The position numbers and the translations under genes are program-made. The notes under the pieces were generated by a model. The model saw only the letters and a program-made list of their open reading frames with translations. It ran no database searches and was not told the origin of the DNA. A stretch of 64,000 bases of DNA from the NCBI GenBank assembly GCA_900469965.1, contig UBZP01000015.1:463806-527805 (forward strand). Direction: 5' to 3'. Source of the DNA: Hyphomicrobiales bacterium. GTDB taxonomy: Bacteria > Pseudomonadota > Alphaproteobacteria > Rhizobiales > Rhizobiaceae. Shown one piece after another: positions 52,441 through 61,645 of this stretch; the stretch's first letter is position 1, and every line of letters begins with the position of its first letter.

Positions 52441-53169
52441 CTACGGCCGCAGCGGCACGGCGAGCCAGCGCCCGTCGAGCCCCTCGAAGCCGAAGCGCAG
52501 CACCATGACGAGGGCCATGTGGATCGGCTGCTGCGGCGTGTCGTATGTCACGACGCCGGCGATGCGGTAGCCGGTCGGGCAGCCGCGGCTCTGCGGCGCC
52601 CGCTCCTCGGAATAGACGACCTCCGATACCGGCTTTCCGGCTTTTTCCGTGAATTCGAGCGTGAAACCGACGCCCTTGTCGACCAGGCCCTCGCATGCCG
52701 CCGGCAAGGGGGCGGGCGTTTCGGCGAGCCGAAGCGTGTAGGGCTCGCCGACCCTGGGTTCGGCCGGGTACGCGTAGTAGCGCAAGCTGTCGGCGGCGGG
52801 GCCGACCTCGCTGTAGGGATTGAGGGCGACCAGCTGGCCGGGATGGTCGTTGAGGCTGTAGTGGGCGATCGCGGGGCTCGCCTTGGCCGCGGCCTCGGCC
52901 CGCACCCGCCTGAGGCTCGATTCGTTCTCCGGCGCCTGCACGCGGATGGGCGAGCCGGGGAGATATTCATCCTTGGCGGTGTCGATGAAGTAGATGTTGG
53001 CGTAGGCGGAACCCGAGCCGTCCTGGATCCCGAATTCCTCGTAGGCGAAGATCTTGCCGTCTTCGGAAAAGCCGATCGGGCGGACCTGGGCGAAATCGCC
53101 GGCGAATGCAGCCGGCGGCGCAAGGAATGCGCCGGCCGCAATGGCGGCGATTTTGCCGATCTGCCTCAA
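52441..53169 (-). CDS. DUF2259 secreted protein
   Basis: The 242-residue product has a signal peptide ([18 protein letters not shown], cleavage near AFAG-DF). The mature part reads [28 protein letters not shown], the hallmark start of the DUF2259 family, seen mainly in Rhizobiales and of unknown function. Repeated strand-turn elements suggest a beta-propeller-like fold. Its start overlaps the rpe stop by 4 bp (ATGA), so translation is coupled to the pentose-phosphate epimerase. Confidence 0.85.
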   Translation of the reverse strand: MRQIGKIAAIAAGAFLAPPAAFAGDFAQVRPIGFSEDGKIFAYEEFGIQDGSGSAYANIYFIDTAKDEYLPGSPIRVQAPENESSLRRVRAEAAAKASPAIAHYSLNDHPGQLVALNPYSEVGPAADSLRYYAYPAEPRVGEPYTLRLAETPAPLPAACEGLVDKGVGFTLEFTEKAGKPVSEVVYSEERAPQSRGCPTGYRIAGVVTYDTPQQPIHMALVMVLRFGFEGLDGRWLAVPLRP

Positions 53170-53843
53170 TCGTGTGCCCCTTCCGCGTTCGCGCGCAGAG
53201 TTTCGATGGTTTTGCGATAGGCGTCAACATGGCCGCCACCGAAGATGGCGGAGCCCGCGACGAAGACATTGGCGCCGGCGGACGCGGGAAGCGCGATCGT
53301 GTCCAGCGCGATGCCGCCATCGACCTGCAGGTCGATCGGCCGCTCGCCGATCAGCTTGCGCACGCGGCGGATCTTCTCCTCCATCGCCGGAATGAACTTC
53401 TGCCCGCCGAAGCCGGGATTGACGGTCATGACGAGGACGAGGTCGATCTTGTCCAGCAGGTAGTCCAGCACCGCTTCGGGCGTTGCCGGGTTGATCGAGA
53501 CGCCAGCTCTCTTGCCGAGCGCCTTGATCGCCTGGATCGACCGGTCGAGATGCGGGCCGGCCTCGGCATGGACGGTGATGCTGTCGCAGCCGGCCTTGGC
53601 GAAGGCCTCGAGATAAGGGTCGGCCGGGGCGATCATCAGGTGGCAGTCGAAGAAGGCATCGGTGTGCGGCCGCAGCGCCTTGATGACATCGGGGCCGAAG
53701 GAGATGTTGGGCACGAAATGGCCGTCCATGATGTCGAGATGGATCCAGTCGGCGCCGGCCGCGACGACGTCGCGCACCTCCTGGCCGAGCCTGGCGTAGT
53801 CGGCGGCGAGAATGGAGGGGGCGATCCGGATGGGGCGGGTCAT
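53166..53843 (-). CDS. rpe: Ribulose-phosphate 3-epimerase
   Basis: This enzyme interconverts ribulose and xylulose 5-phosphates (pentose-phosphate and Calvin pathways). The 225-residue TIM barrel shows [25 protein letters not shown] (metal-binding His/Asp), [15 protein letters not shown] and QVDGGI. ATG 53843 gives the standard N-terminus; the frame further upstream is a shadow. It is the first gene of rpe-DUF2259-membrane protein-purB. Confidence 0.97.
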   Translation of the reverse strand: MTRPIRIAPSILAADYARLGQEVRDVVAAGADWIHLDIMDGHFVPNISFGPDVIKALRPHTDAFFDCHLMIAPADPYLEAFAKAGCDSITVHAEAGPHLDRSIQAIKALGKRAGVSINPATPEAVLDYLLDKIDLVLVMTVNPGFGGQKFIPAMEEKIRRVRKLIGERPIDLQVDGGIALDTIALPASAGANVFVAGSAIFGGGHVDAYRKTIETLRANAEGAHD

Positions 53844-53988
53844 GTCGGGCTCCGAGGCATGTTGTGCTGCCGTGCCCATAGCATTGCCGGGGGTGTCGGA
53901 CAACGACGGATCGTGCGGGGCAGGCGCGGCGTCGGGCATGGGCTGCGGCACCGACGTCGTCAGGGCCACGGAGTGCAACGGAAGCCGA

Positions 53989-55008
53989 TCAGCGTTCCTG
54001 CCCGGCGCCGGCGTCGCGCCAGCAGCCGATGAGGTCGCCCGGCTCGGGCGTGGCGTCGTGGACGCCGCGGGCAATCGCGCGCGCCATCGTCGAGGCTGCG
54101 GCGGCGCAGAGTTCGATGAAGCCGTCCAGCGCCACCGTCCTGCCGCTCGCCCCGGTCGCGAGTGCGAAGACCAGGTCGCCGTCGAGCGCGGTATGGGCCG
54201 GCCACAGCGCGCGGGCGAAACCGTCATGCGCGGAGATCGCAAGCCGCCTGGCCTCCGCCTTGGTCAGGACGGCGTCCGTGGCGATCACGGCGATCGTCGT
54301 GTTGGTGGGCGCGTCCGTCGCGCCGCCGAGTTTGGTGCGCGGCCGCCGGGCCTCGGCGGGGATCGGCTGCGGCAGGCCGAGCCCGCCGAACTCGTCCCCC
54401 TCCTCGAAGGCTGCCGCCCAGAAATGACGGGACGAGCCGATGGTCGGCGAACCGAGCGCATTGGCGGCGACCAGCGCGCCGACGGTGACGCCGCTGTCGA
54501 GCACGGTCGAGCCGGAGCCGAGGCCGCCCTTGAAGGTCGCTGTCGTCGCACCGGTGCCGGCGCCGGCGGTGCCGGTGGAGAAATCCGCGGTGGCCGCAAG
54601 CGTCGCGGCATGGCCGAGTTCGCGATAGGGCGGAAAGCGGCCCCAGTCCTTGTCGCCGCCGTTCATCAGATCGAAGAGGATCGCGGCCGGGACGATCGGC
54701 ACGAGATGAGGGCCGACGGCGAAGCCGCGCCCCATCTCCCGCAGCGCCGCCTGCACGCCCGAGGCCGCATCCAGCCCGTAGGCGGAGCCGCCCGAAAGGC
54801 AGATCGCATCGATCGTCTGGACAGTGTTGTGGGCTTCGAGGAGGTCCGTCTCGCGCGTGCCGGGCGCACCGCCCAGCACCTGGACCGCGGCCACGGCGGG
54901 CCTGTCGCAGAGCACGACCGTGACGCCGGATTTCAACCGCGCGTCGGCGGCGTTGCCGACCCGCAGGCCTTCCACGTCGGTAATCAGGTTGCGCGGTCCG
55001 GGCTTCAT
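53989..55008 (-). CDS. P1-family (DmpA/NylC-like) Ntn peptidase
   Basis: The 339-residue protein belongs to the self-processing peptidase family S58/P1. It has [47 protein letters not shown] and [22 protein letters not shown]. By analogy with NylC and the mycobacterial homologue, cleavage at Asn236-Thr237 would free the catalytic Thr. Family members cleave N-terminal residues, beta-peptides or nylon oligomers; the substrate here is unknown. No signal peptide was seen. It begins one base after the stop of the periplasmic-binding-protein gene, so it is translationally linked. Confidence 0.88.
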   Translation of the reverse strand: MKPGPRNLITDVEGLRVGNAADARLKSGVTVVLCDRPAVAAVQVLGGAPGTRETDLLEAHNTVQTIDAICLSGGSAYGLDAASGVQAALREMGRGFAVGPHLVPIVPAAILFDLMNGGDKDWGRFPPYRELGHAATLAATADFSTGTAGAGTGATTATFKGGLGSGSTVLDSGVTVGALVAANALGSPTIGSSRHFWAAAFEEGDEFGGLGLPQPIPAEARRPRTKLGGATDAPTNTTIAVIATDAVLTKAEARRLAISAHDGFARALWPAHTALDGDLVFALATGASGRTVALDGFIELCAAAASTMARAIARGVHDATPEPGDLIGCWRDAGAGQER

Positions 55009-55009
55009 C

Positions 55010-56095
55010 TCACTCGCCCTCCGCCGTGTTGCCGAGCGGATGGAAGCGACCGTCCCGCCACTCCATCTGCAGGTAGGGGTTGTCGCGCAGTTCGTGGTCG
55101 TCGCCGAAGCCGATCGGGCCGAGGACGGTGGGGAAGGTCTGCTGCCGAAGCACGTCGGCCAACGGCCGGTTTGCCGCGCCGGCGGCGGCCGCGGCGCGGC
55201 TGACGGCCGTGACGGCGGCATGGGCGGGGAACACGTAGCCTTCGGCGACGAGGCCCGCCTGCTTCATCGCCGCCGCCAGCGCGATCGCCTCCGGTGTCAC
55301 GCCGTCCGCCGGCAGAAGGATCGCCCGGGCGCCGTTGGCGAGTTTGACCTGGGTGTCGGCGGCCATCAGCATCTCGCCGCCCATGAAGGTGAGCGGCAGG
55401 CGCTCGGCGCGCGCATCGCGCAGGATGATGGCCATGTCGCCGCGGTCGCCGCCGACGAAGACGCGGGTCGCGCCGGCCCGCGCCAATCGCCGGACCAGCC
55501 CGATCTGCTGCTCCTGCGCCGGGCGGTAGGTGTCGACGAACACCGGCTTCATGCCGCGCTCCTCCAGCTTCAGCCTGACGGCCTCGACGAGCTCGCGGGC
55601 ATGGATCGTGCCGTCGTCGATGAGCGCGAAGGGCTCCGTCGCCCATTCCGCCGCGATCACGTCGACCGCCTTCTGCGCCTCCATGCCCGGCGCCGGAGCC
55701 AGCCGGAACAGGGGCCGGTTCCATTTCAGCGCGTCCTCCATCAGCACGCCGGAGCGGGCGGAAAGGGTCAGCACGGGGATATTGGCATCCGCCAGCGCGG
55801 GCAGGGCGGACTGCAGGTCCTCGGTGCAGAGGAAGCCGATCGCGGCGATCGCACCGGCGGAAACGACGGCGGGTGCGATCGCATTGTCGCCCTCCTCGGC
55901 GCAGGCCTCGCCGATCTCGACGAGCTCGGCCCCGCTTGCCTTCGCCGCCGCGCGTGCGCCGGCGCGCACCTGCTCGCCGAGAATGGCGAGCGGGCCGGAC
56001 AGCGGCGCGACGACGGCGATCCTGGGGCCGGCGGCGATGGCCGGGCCTGCCAGTGCCAGCATGGGGATGAGGCCGAAGAGAAGGCGGCGGAGCAT
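55010..56095 (-). CDS. Periplasmic ligand-binding protein, LivJ/LivK-like
   Basis: The 361-residue product has a signal peptide (LLFGLIPMLALAGPAIA, cleavage near AIAA-GP). The mature part has the type I periplasmic-binding fold: IAVVAPLSGPLAILGEQVRAGA, AAIGFLCTEDLQSALPAL and PVLTLSARSG, as in branched-chain amino-acid/amide ABC receptors. No permease or ATPase genes are adjacent. Instead the P1 peptidase starts 2 bases after its end, hinting at joint handling of an amide or peptide ligand. The ligand cannot be deduced. Confidence 0.85.
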   Translation of the reverse strand: MLRRLLFGLIPMLALAGPAIAAGPRIAVVAPLSGPLAILGEQVRAGARAAAKASGAELVEIGEACAEEGDNAIAPAVVSAGAIAAIGFLCTEDLQSALPALADANIPVLTLSARSGVLMEDALKWNRPLFRLAPAPGMEAQKAVDVIAAEWATEPFALIDDGTIHARELVEAVRLKLEERGMKPVFVDTYRPAQEQQIGLVRRLARAGATRVFVGGDRGDMAIILRDARAERLPLTFMGGEMLMAADTQVKLANGARAILLPADGVTPEAIALAAAMKQAGLVAEGYVFPAHAAVTAVSRAAAAAGAANRPLADVLRQQTFPTVLGPIGFGDDHELRDNPYLQMEWRDGRFHPLGNTAEGE

Positions 56096-56278
56096 GAATT
56101 CACCAGTATCGTTTCACTGCATACTTGCACGACCGGATTGCTTCCGGTCAATTTTCGCATTGAAGGCTAGGGCGGATGCCGCTATCCCGGGCTCGAGAGA
56201 TTGGAAAACGCCGTTGCGGCGCTTACATTTTTCTTCATTGTTTCCATCTATCCCCTTTTTACAACAAGGGAGATCTTT

Positions 56279-56773
56279 GTGTTGGACCGATTGATGCTGG
56301 ACCCGCCGCTCTATCGCGACGCCATGAGCCGATACGCAGGTCACGTCCAGATCGTCACGACGGCATTCGAGGGCGAAAGGCGCGGGGTGACGATCACCGC
56401 GGCCTGCTCGGTTTCCGACGCGCCGGCCATGGTGCTGGCCTGCCTCAACGTCTCCAATCCGCGCAACGAGATCTTTCAGAAGAGCGGCCGTTTCGCGCTG
56501 AACGCGCTCGCAGCCGACCAGGTGGAGCTTGCCAACGTCTTTTCCGGCCGCGATCCGACCATACCCGGCGACCGCTTCACCGAGGGGCAATGGAGCGAGC
56601 TCGTCACCGGGGCGCCGATCCTGGAGGGGGCGCTGGCGTCGTTCGACTGCCGGCTGATCGAGTTCAAGGTGATGTCGACGCACATGATCCTGTTCGGCGA
56701 GGTCGTCGGGCTCGTTCACGGCCCGCAGAAACCGCCTCTCATCTATATGGACCGTGGCTATCGCTCGCTGTAA
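56279..56773 (+). CDS. Flavin reductase (RutF/HpaC-like)
   Basis: The 164-residue protein has the flavin-reductase pattern: YRDAMSRYAGHVQIVTT, GVTITAACSVSDAPAMVLACLN with NPRNEIF, and the C-terminal LFGEVVGLVHG. It would reduce FMN or FAD with NAD(P)H, usually feeding a monooxygenase, and acts in the cytoplasm. The GTG at 56279 was chosen because AAGGGAG lies 6 nt upstream; TTG 56282 and ATG 56294 are possible. It is the first plus-strand gene before the molybdenum-hydroxylase maturation run, 23 bp ahead of the MoxR-type gene. Confidence 0.85.
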   Translation: MLDRLMLDPPLYRDAMSRYAGHVQIVTTAFEGERRGVTITAACSVSDAPAMVLACLNVSNPRNEIFQKSGRFALNALAADQVELANVFSGRDPTIPGDRFTEGQWSELVTGAPILEGALASFDCRLIEFKVMSTHMILFGEVVGLVHGPQKPPLIYMDRGYRSL

Positions 56774-56796
56774 CCTCGCTTGAAAGCGGAGGACGC

Positions 56797-57726
56797 ATGG
56801 CGGCTTACAAGACGGGATCCGTTCCCCGGTCGATCGAAGAGACCGCGGAGATGCTGGCGACGGAGAACTACCTGGCCGGGCGCGCCCTTGCGACCGTGCT
56901 GTTCCTGTCCCTGAAGATGAAGAGGCCGCTGTTTCTCGAAGGCGAGGCCGGCGTCGGCAAGACCGAGGTGGCCAAGGTGCTGGCGAAGGCGCTGGACCGG
57001 CCGCTGATCCGCCTGCAGTGCTACGAGGGGCTGGACGTGTCCTCGGCGGTCTACGAGTGGAACTATCCCGCGCAGATGCTGGAGATCCGGCTCGCCGAGG
57101 CTGCGGGCACCACCGACCGCGACCGCATCGAATCCGACATCTTCTCCGACCGCTACCTGATCCGCAGGCCCGTCCTGCAGGCGCTCTCCTCGCCGGATGG
57201 CCGGGCGCCGGTGTTCCTGATCGACGAGCTCGACCGGACCGACGAGGCCTTCGAGGCGTTCCTGCTCGAGGTGCTGTCGGATTTCCAGGTCACGGTGCCC
57301 GAGCTCGGCACGATCCGGGCGGCCGAGCCGCCGATCGTCATCATCACCACCAACCGGACCCGCGAGGTGCACGATGCGCTGAAGCGCCGCTGCCTCTACC
57401 ACTGGGTGGACTATCCTTCGGCCGCGCAGGAGCTGGAGATCATCGGCCGCAAGATCCCCGACTGCAACGCGGCGCTGTCGCGCGAGATCGTCGCCTATGT
57501 CCAGCGGCTGCGGACGATGGACCTGTTCAAGAACCCCGGTGTCGCCGAGACGATCGACTGGGCGACCGCCCTGACCGAACTCGACCGCACCGCGCTCGAC
57601 CCGGAGACGATCGCCGACACGCTCGGAACGCTTCTGAAATACCAGGACGACATCGCCCGGATCGAAGGCAGTGAGGGCCGCAAGCTCCTCGACGAGGTGA
57701 GGTCCGAGCTGCGCGCGGCGGGCTGA
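56797..57726 (+). CDS. MoxR-family AAA+ ATPase, CoxD-like
   Basis: The 309-residue AAA+ protein has the Walker A GEAGVGKTEVAKVLA near residue 49, Walker B PVFLIDELDRTDEAFEAFLL and sensor 1 VIITTNRTREVHD. Both length and context (VWA protein, XdhC proteins and MocA following) fit CoxD, which in CO-dehydrogenase clusters acts as a chaperone in building the Mo-Cu-S centre. GCGGAGGA precedes ATG 56797. It is joined to the VWA gene by a 1-bp gap. Confidence 0.88.
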   Translation: MAAYKTGSVPRSIEETAEMLATENYLAGRALATVLFLSLKMKRPLFLEGEAGVGKTEVAKVLAKALDRPLIRLQCYEGLDVSSAVYEWNYPAQMLEIRLAEAAGTTDRDRIESDIFSDRYLIRRPVLQALSSPDGRAPVFLIDELDRTDEAFEAFLLEVLSDFQVTVPELGTIRAAEPPIVIITTNRTREVHDALKRRCLYHWVDYPSAAQELEIIGRKIPDCNAALSREIVAYVQRLRTMDLFKNPGVAETIDWATALTELDRTALDPETIADTLGTLLKYQDDIARIEGSEGRKLLDEVRSELRAAG

Positions 57727-57727
57727 G

Positions 57728-58972
57728 ATGACCGGGGCGGGGCCCGACGCGCTCGCTGCAAGGCCGCCGGACGACGGCCGGCTGGCCGACAACATCGTCC
57801 ACTTCGCCCGGGCGCTGCGCAAGGCCGGCATTCGCATCGGGCCGGCCGCCGTCGCCGACGCGATCGAGGCGGTCCAGGCGATCGGCATCGGCGATCGGGA
57901 GGAATTCTATACCGCGCTCCACTGCACGCTCGTCACCCGCCACGAGGACCAGGCGATCTTCGACGAGGCCTTCCGGCTGTTCTGGCGTTCGCGCGACCTC
58001 GTCCAGAAGATGATCGCGATGATGTCGCCGGTGGTGCGCCGGGAGGCGGAGAAGGCGCGCAGGAAGGCGGGCGAGCGGCGGATCGCCGATGCGCTCTTTG
58101 CCGCGCCCGAAGACCGGCGGCCGCCGCGGGAGGAGCCGGACGTGGAGATCGACGCCCGGTTCACCGCGTCGGTCAGCGAGGTGCTGCGCAGGATGGACTT
58201 CGCGCAGATGACCGCGGCCGAACTGCGCCAGGCCAAGCGCGCGGTCGCAGCCCTGACCCTGCCGATGGACGAGGTCCGAACCCGGCGCTTCCAGCCCAGC
58301 ACCGGGCGGGCGACGGTGGACCCGCGCGCGACCATGCGCCGGGCGATGCGCACCGGCGGGGCGCTGATCCTGCCGCGCTACCGCGAACCGAAGTTCGTGC
58401 ATCCGCCGCTCGTGGTGCTCGCCGACATCTCCGGCTCGATGAGCCAGTACACGCGCATCTTTTTGCATTTCCTGCACGCGCTGACGGACCGGCGGCGGCG
58501 CGTTCACACTTTTTTGTTCGGGACGCGACTGACCAACGTCACCCGGCAGATGCGCCACCGCGATCCCGACGAGGCGGTGGAGGCGTGCGCGCGGGCCGTG
58601 GAGGACTGGTCGGGCGGAACCCGCATCGGCGCGACGCTGATGGCGTTCAACAGGCTCTGGTCCCGGCGCGTGCTCGGGCAGGGCGCCATCGTGCTCCTGA
58701 TCACCGACGGGCTGGAGCGCGAGGACATCGCGACGCTGGAGGCGGAGATCGACCGGCTGCACCGTTCCTGCCGGCGGCTCGTCTGGTTGAACCCGCTGCT
58801 GCGCTTCGAAGGCTTCGAGGCCCGCGCGAAGGGCGTGCTTGCCATGCTGCCGCATGTTGACGAACTGCGCGCCGTGCACAATCTAGAGGCCATCGGACAA
58901 CTTGTCGCAGCGCTTTCCGGCGAAAGCGGCGGGCGCGCTGACCCGCGGCGGTTTCTCGCCGCACAGACTTGA
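57728..58972 (+). CDS. VWA-domain protein, CoxE-like
   Basis: The 414-residue product carries a C-terminal von Willebrand A domain: LADISGSMSQYTRIFLHFLHAL has the MIDAS DxSxS pattern, followed by TFLFGTRLTNVTR, GGTRIGATLMAFNRLW and LLITDGLER. The N-terminal half is an arginine-rich helical region. CoxE-type proteins partner a MoxR ATPase (here the adjacent gene) to mature molybdenum hydroxylases. It starts one base after the coxD-type stop, indicating coupling. Confidence 0.88.
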   Translation: MTGAGPDALAARPPDDGRLADNIVHFARALRKAGIRIGPAAVADAIEAVQAIGIGDREEFYTALHCTLVTRHEDQAIFDEAFRLFWRSRDLVQKMIAMMSPVVRREAEKARRKAGERRIADALFAAPEDRRPPREEPDVEIDARFTASVSEVLRRMDFAQMTAAELRQAKRAVAALTLPMDEVRTRRFQPSTGRATVDPRATMRRAMRTGGALILPRYREPKFVHPPLVVLADISGSMSQYTRIFLHFLHALTDRRRRVHTFLFGTRLTNVTRQMRHRDPDEAVEACARAVEDWSGGTRIGATLMAFNRLWSRRVLGQGAIVLLITDGLEREDIATLEAEIDRLHRSCRRLVWLNPLLRFEGFEARAKGVLAMLPHVDELRAVHNLEAIGQLVAALSGESGGRADPRRFLAAQT

Positions 58973-58983
58973 CGGAGGCTGCC

Positions 58984-59313
58984 ATGGACGACGCGACGGA
59001 TACCCTCGACCCGCTGGCCGTGGCGGAGCGCTGGATGGATGACGGTCGGGCGGTGGCGGTCGCCACCGTGGTGGAGACCTGGGGTTCGGCGCCGCGCCCG
59101 GCCGGCAGCCACCTCGTCATCGACGGCGACGGCAATTTTCACGGTTCGGTGTCGGGCGGCTGCGTCGAGGGCGCGGTCATCACCGAGGCGCTCGACGTGA
59201 TCGGCAGCGGCGAACCGCGGATGCTCGAATTCGGCGTCGCCGACGAGACGGCCTGGCGGGTCGGGCTTTCCTGCGGCGGCCGCATCCGCGTCTACCTGGA
59301 GCGGCTCGGCTGA
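58984..59313 (+). CDS. XdhC/CoxF-type protein, N-terminal-domain only
   Basis: The 109-residue protein corresponds to the N-terminal XdhC/CoxI domain: VAVATVVETWGSAPRPAGSHLVI, GSVSGGCVEGAVI and a closing LSCGGRIRVYLE. XdhC proteins bind molybdenum cofactor and sulfurate it for xanthine-dehydrogenase-type enzymes. ATG 58984 follows GGAGG at 6 nt; a TTG at 58969 overlapping the coxE stop is an alternative. Its last base is the first base of the next gene's start codon (stop-start overlap TGATG), so the two XdhC halves are coupled. Confidence 0.88.
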   Translation: MDDATDTLDPLAVAERWMDDGRAVAVATVVETWGSAPRPAGSHLVIDGDGNFHGSVSGGCVEGAVITEALDVIGSGEPRMLEFGVADETAWRVGLSCGGRIRVYLERLG

Positions 59314-60014
59314 TGGATCCGCACATTCTGCGCAAACTCAATGCCGAACGTCGCGCCCGCCGCGCCGTGGTGTACCTGACGGACCTCGGCGACGGGCGCG
59401 ACCGGCTCGTGCGCGAGGGCGATGCCGTCGTCGGTCCGCTGGGCGAGGCGATCGCGGCCGCGTTCCGCTCCGGCAGGTCGGGTGTGGTCGAGGTCGAGGG
59501 GCGCAGCTATTTCCTCAACGTGCACCTGCCGCCGCCGCGGATCGTGGTGATCGGCGCGGTTCACATCAGCCAGGCGCTGGCGGTGATGGCGAAGGTCGCC
59601 GGCTTCGATCTCACGATCGTCGATCCGCGCACCGCCTTTGCCACCGGCGAGCGCTTTGCCGGCACCGATCTCGTCGCCGACTGGCCGGAGGACGTATTGA
59701 AGCAGAGGCCGCTCGATGCCTATACGGCGCTGGTGGCGGTGACGCACGACCCGAAGATCGACGACTACCCGATCCGGGCCGGGCTGGAGGCGGGCTGCTT
59801 CTATGTCGGCGCGCTCGGCAGCCGCAAGACGCATGCCAGGCGCGTGGAGCGGCTGCTTTCGCAAGGTGCGAGCGCGGCCATGATCGAGCGCATCCGCGCG
59901 CCCATCGGCCTCGACATCGGCGCGGCAAGCCCGGCCGAGATCGCGGTCGCGATCCTCGCCGAGGTCATCGAGGCCTTCCGCCGGCGCGAACTCTATCGGG
60001 GAGCTGCGGCATGA
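59313..60014 (+). CDS. XdhC/CoxI-type protein with Rossmann domain
   Basis: The 233-residue protein has an N-terminal XdhC-like region (RDRLVREGDAVVGPLGEA) and a C-terminal Rossmann fold: IVVIGAVHISQALAVMAKVAGF and VDPRTAFATGERF. FYVGALGSRKTHARR and GLDIGAASPAEIAVAILAEV follow. Rossmann-containing XdhC homologues are distinct from the preceding N-terminal-only protein, so the two may form a heteromer. It overlaps the mocA start by four bases (ATGA). Function: molybdenum-cofactor sulfuration or insertion, inferred from family and context. Confidence 0.88.
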   Translation: MDPHILRKLNAERRARRAVVYLTDLGDGRDRLVREGDAVVGPLGEAIAAAFRSGRSGVVEVEGRSYFLNVHLPPPRIVVIGAVHISQALAVMAKVAGFDLTIVDPRTAFATGERFAGTDLVADWPEDVLKQRPLDAYTALVAVTHDPKIDDYPIRAGLEAGCFYVGALGSRKTHARRVERLLSQGASAAMIERIRAPIGLDIGAASPAEIAVAILAEVIEAFRRRELYRGAAA

Positions 60015-61642
60015 TTTTCGGCGAAATCCCCGCCGGGGCGGCCGCCGGATCGATCCTGGCACACGGCGTGCGCGGCGACGGCGTTTCCTTCTCGAAGGGG
60101 CGCAGGCTCGACGAGGCGGATTGCCGGCAATTGCTGGGCGCGGGCGTCAAGAGCGTCATCGCCGTGCGCCTGGAGCCCGGCGATCTGGACGAGGATGCCG
60201 CCGCCGCCCGGCTCGCCGCTGCGGTCGGCCCCGATCACCTGACCTTCACCGTGCCCGCGACCGGGCGCGTCAACATTCACGCCGCCGTCGACGGCCTGCT
60301 GATCGCCGACCGGATGGCGATCGACCGCTTCAACCGCGTCGACCCGGCGATCACGATCGCGACCCTGCCGGACCACGCCACCGTCCGCCCGGGCGACATG
60401 GTGGCGACGATCAAGATCATTCCGCTGGCGGTGGCCGAGGACGCGGTCGAACGCGCGGCGGCGGCGCTGAGAGGTGGCGGCGCGCTCCTCGTCAAGCCGT
60501 TTGCGGCGCGCCGGGTCGGCCTGATCGCCACCGTGCTGCCGTCGCTGAAGCCGAGCGTGATGGACAAGACGAGGCTGCTCCTCGAACACCGGCTGTCGCC
60601 GTCGGGAAGCACGCTCAGCGGCGAGACGCGGGTGGCGCACGAGACGCCGGCGCTTGCCGAGGCGCTCGGGCCGGCCGTTCGCGACAACGAACTGGTGATC
60701 GTCTTCGGGGCGTCGGCGGTCTCCGATGCGGACGACGTGATCCCGGCCGCGATCCGGCTGGCCGGCGGACGCGTCGAGCAGGTGGGGATGCCCGTCGATC
60801 CCGGCAACCTCCTCGTCCTCGGCCACATCGGCGAGACACCGGTGATCGGCGCGCCGGGCTGTGCGCGCAGCCCGAAGGAGAACGGTTTCGACTGGGTGCT
60901 CGCCCGCATTCTCGCCGGCGAGACGCCGGGACGGGCGGAACTGACGGGCATGGGGGTCGGCGGGCTTTTGGCCGAGATCCCGACGCGGCCGCGGCCGCGC
61001 GAGGTCAAGGGCGAGCGTCGTGGCGGCGGCGAGGCTGCGGCAAGGGTCGCGATCGTCGTGCTCGCCGCCGGGCAGGCGCGACGCATGGGAGCCGGCGGGC
61101 GCCACAAGCTCCTGGCCGAGTTCGACGCCGTGCCGCTGGTGCGCCGGTCGGTTGCGGCGGCGATCGAGGCGGCGCCGTCGGAGGTCGTGCTCGTCACCGG
61201 CCATCGGGCCGCGGAGATCGAGGCCGCCGTCGCGGGCCTGTCTGTGGCCATATCCCGCAATCCGCTCTACCAGGAAGGCATGTCGACGTCGCTGAACGCC
61301 GGTCTCGAGGCGGTGGGAGCTGATTGCGACGGCGTGCTCGTCCATCTCGCCGACATGCCGGGCGTGACGGCGACGGACCTGCGCAGGCTGATCGATGCCT
61401 TCGCCGGGGCCGGCGGCAATGCGATCGTGCGGGCGGTTTCCGCCGGCAAGCGCGGCAATCCGGTGATCCTGCCGCGTGCGACCTTCCCGGCGGTCCGCGC
61501 GCTTTCCGGGGACGTCGGTGCGCGCCAGATCATCGAGACGTCGGGCCTCGACATCATCGACGTCGAGATCGGGCCGGCCGCGCATCTGGACGTGGACACG
61601 CCGGAGGCGATCGCCGAGGCGGGCGGCGTTCTGAAGGGGTAG
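60011..61642 (+). CDS. MocA-type molybdenum cofactor cytidylyltransferase fused to a MoeA/MogA-like domain
   Basis: The 543-residue protein is a two-domain fusion. Residues about 1-335 resemble the MoCF/MoeA-like molybdopterin-binding fold (IHAAVDGLLIADRMAIDRFN; LLVKPFAARRVGLIATVLPS; PVDPGNLLVLGHIG). Residues about 345-543 are an NTP-transferase of the MocA/MobA type (VAIVVLAAGQARRMGAGGRHKLL and LVHLADMPGVTATDLRRLIDAF). MocA makes molybdopterin cytosine dinucleotide, the cofactor form of xanthine-dehydrogenase-family enzymes, which fits the preceding XdhC and Cox genes. It overlaps the second xdhC gene by four bases and is followed by a TfoX-domain gene. Confidence 0.88.
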   Translation: MIFGEIPAGAAAGSILAHGVRGDGVSFSKGRRLDEADCRQLLGAGVKSVIAVRLEPGDLDEDAAAARLAAAVGPDHLTFTVPATGRVNIHAAVDGLLIADRMAIDRFNRVDPAITIATLPDHATVRPGDMVATIKIIPLAVAEDAVERAAAALRGGGALLVKPFAARRVGLIATVLPSLKPSVMDKTRLLLEHRLSPSGSTLSGETRVAHETPALAEALGPAVRDNELVIVFGASAVSDADDVIPAAIRLAGGRVEQVGMPVDPGNLLVLGHIGETPVIGAPGCARSPKENGFDWVLARILAGETPGRAELTGMGVGGLLAEIPTRPRPREVKGERRGGGEAAARVAIVVLAAGQARRMGAGGRHKLLAEFDAVPLVRRSVAAAIEAAPSEVVLVTGHRAAEIEAAVAGLSVAISRNPLYQEGMSTSLNAGLEAVGADCDGVLVHLADMPGVTATDLRRLIDAFAGAGGNAIVRAVSAGKRGNPVILPRATFPAVRALSGDVGARQIIETSGLDIIDVEIGPAAHLDVDTPEAIAEAGGVLKG

Positions 61643-61645
61643 GCG

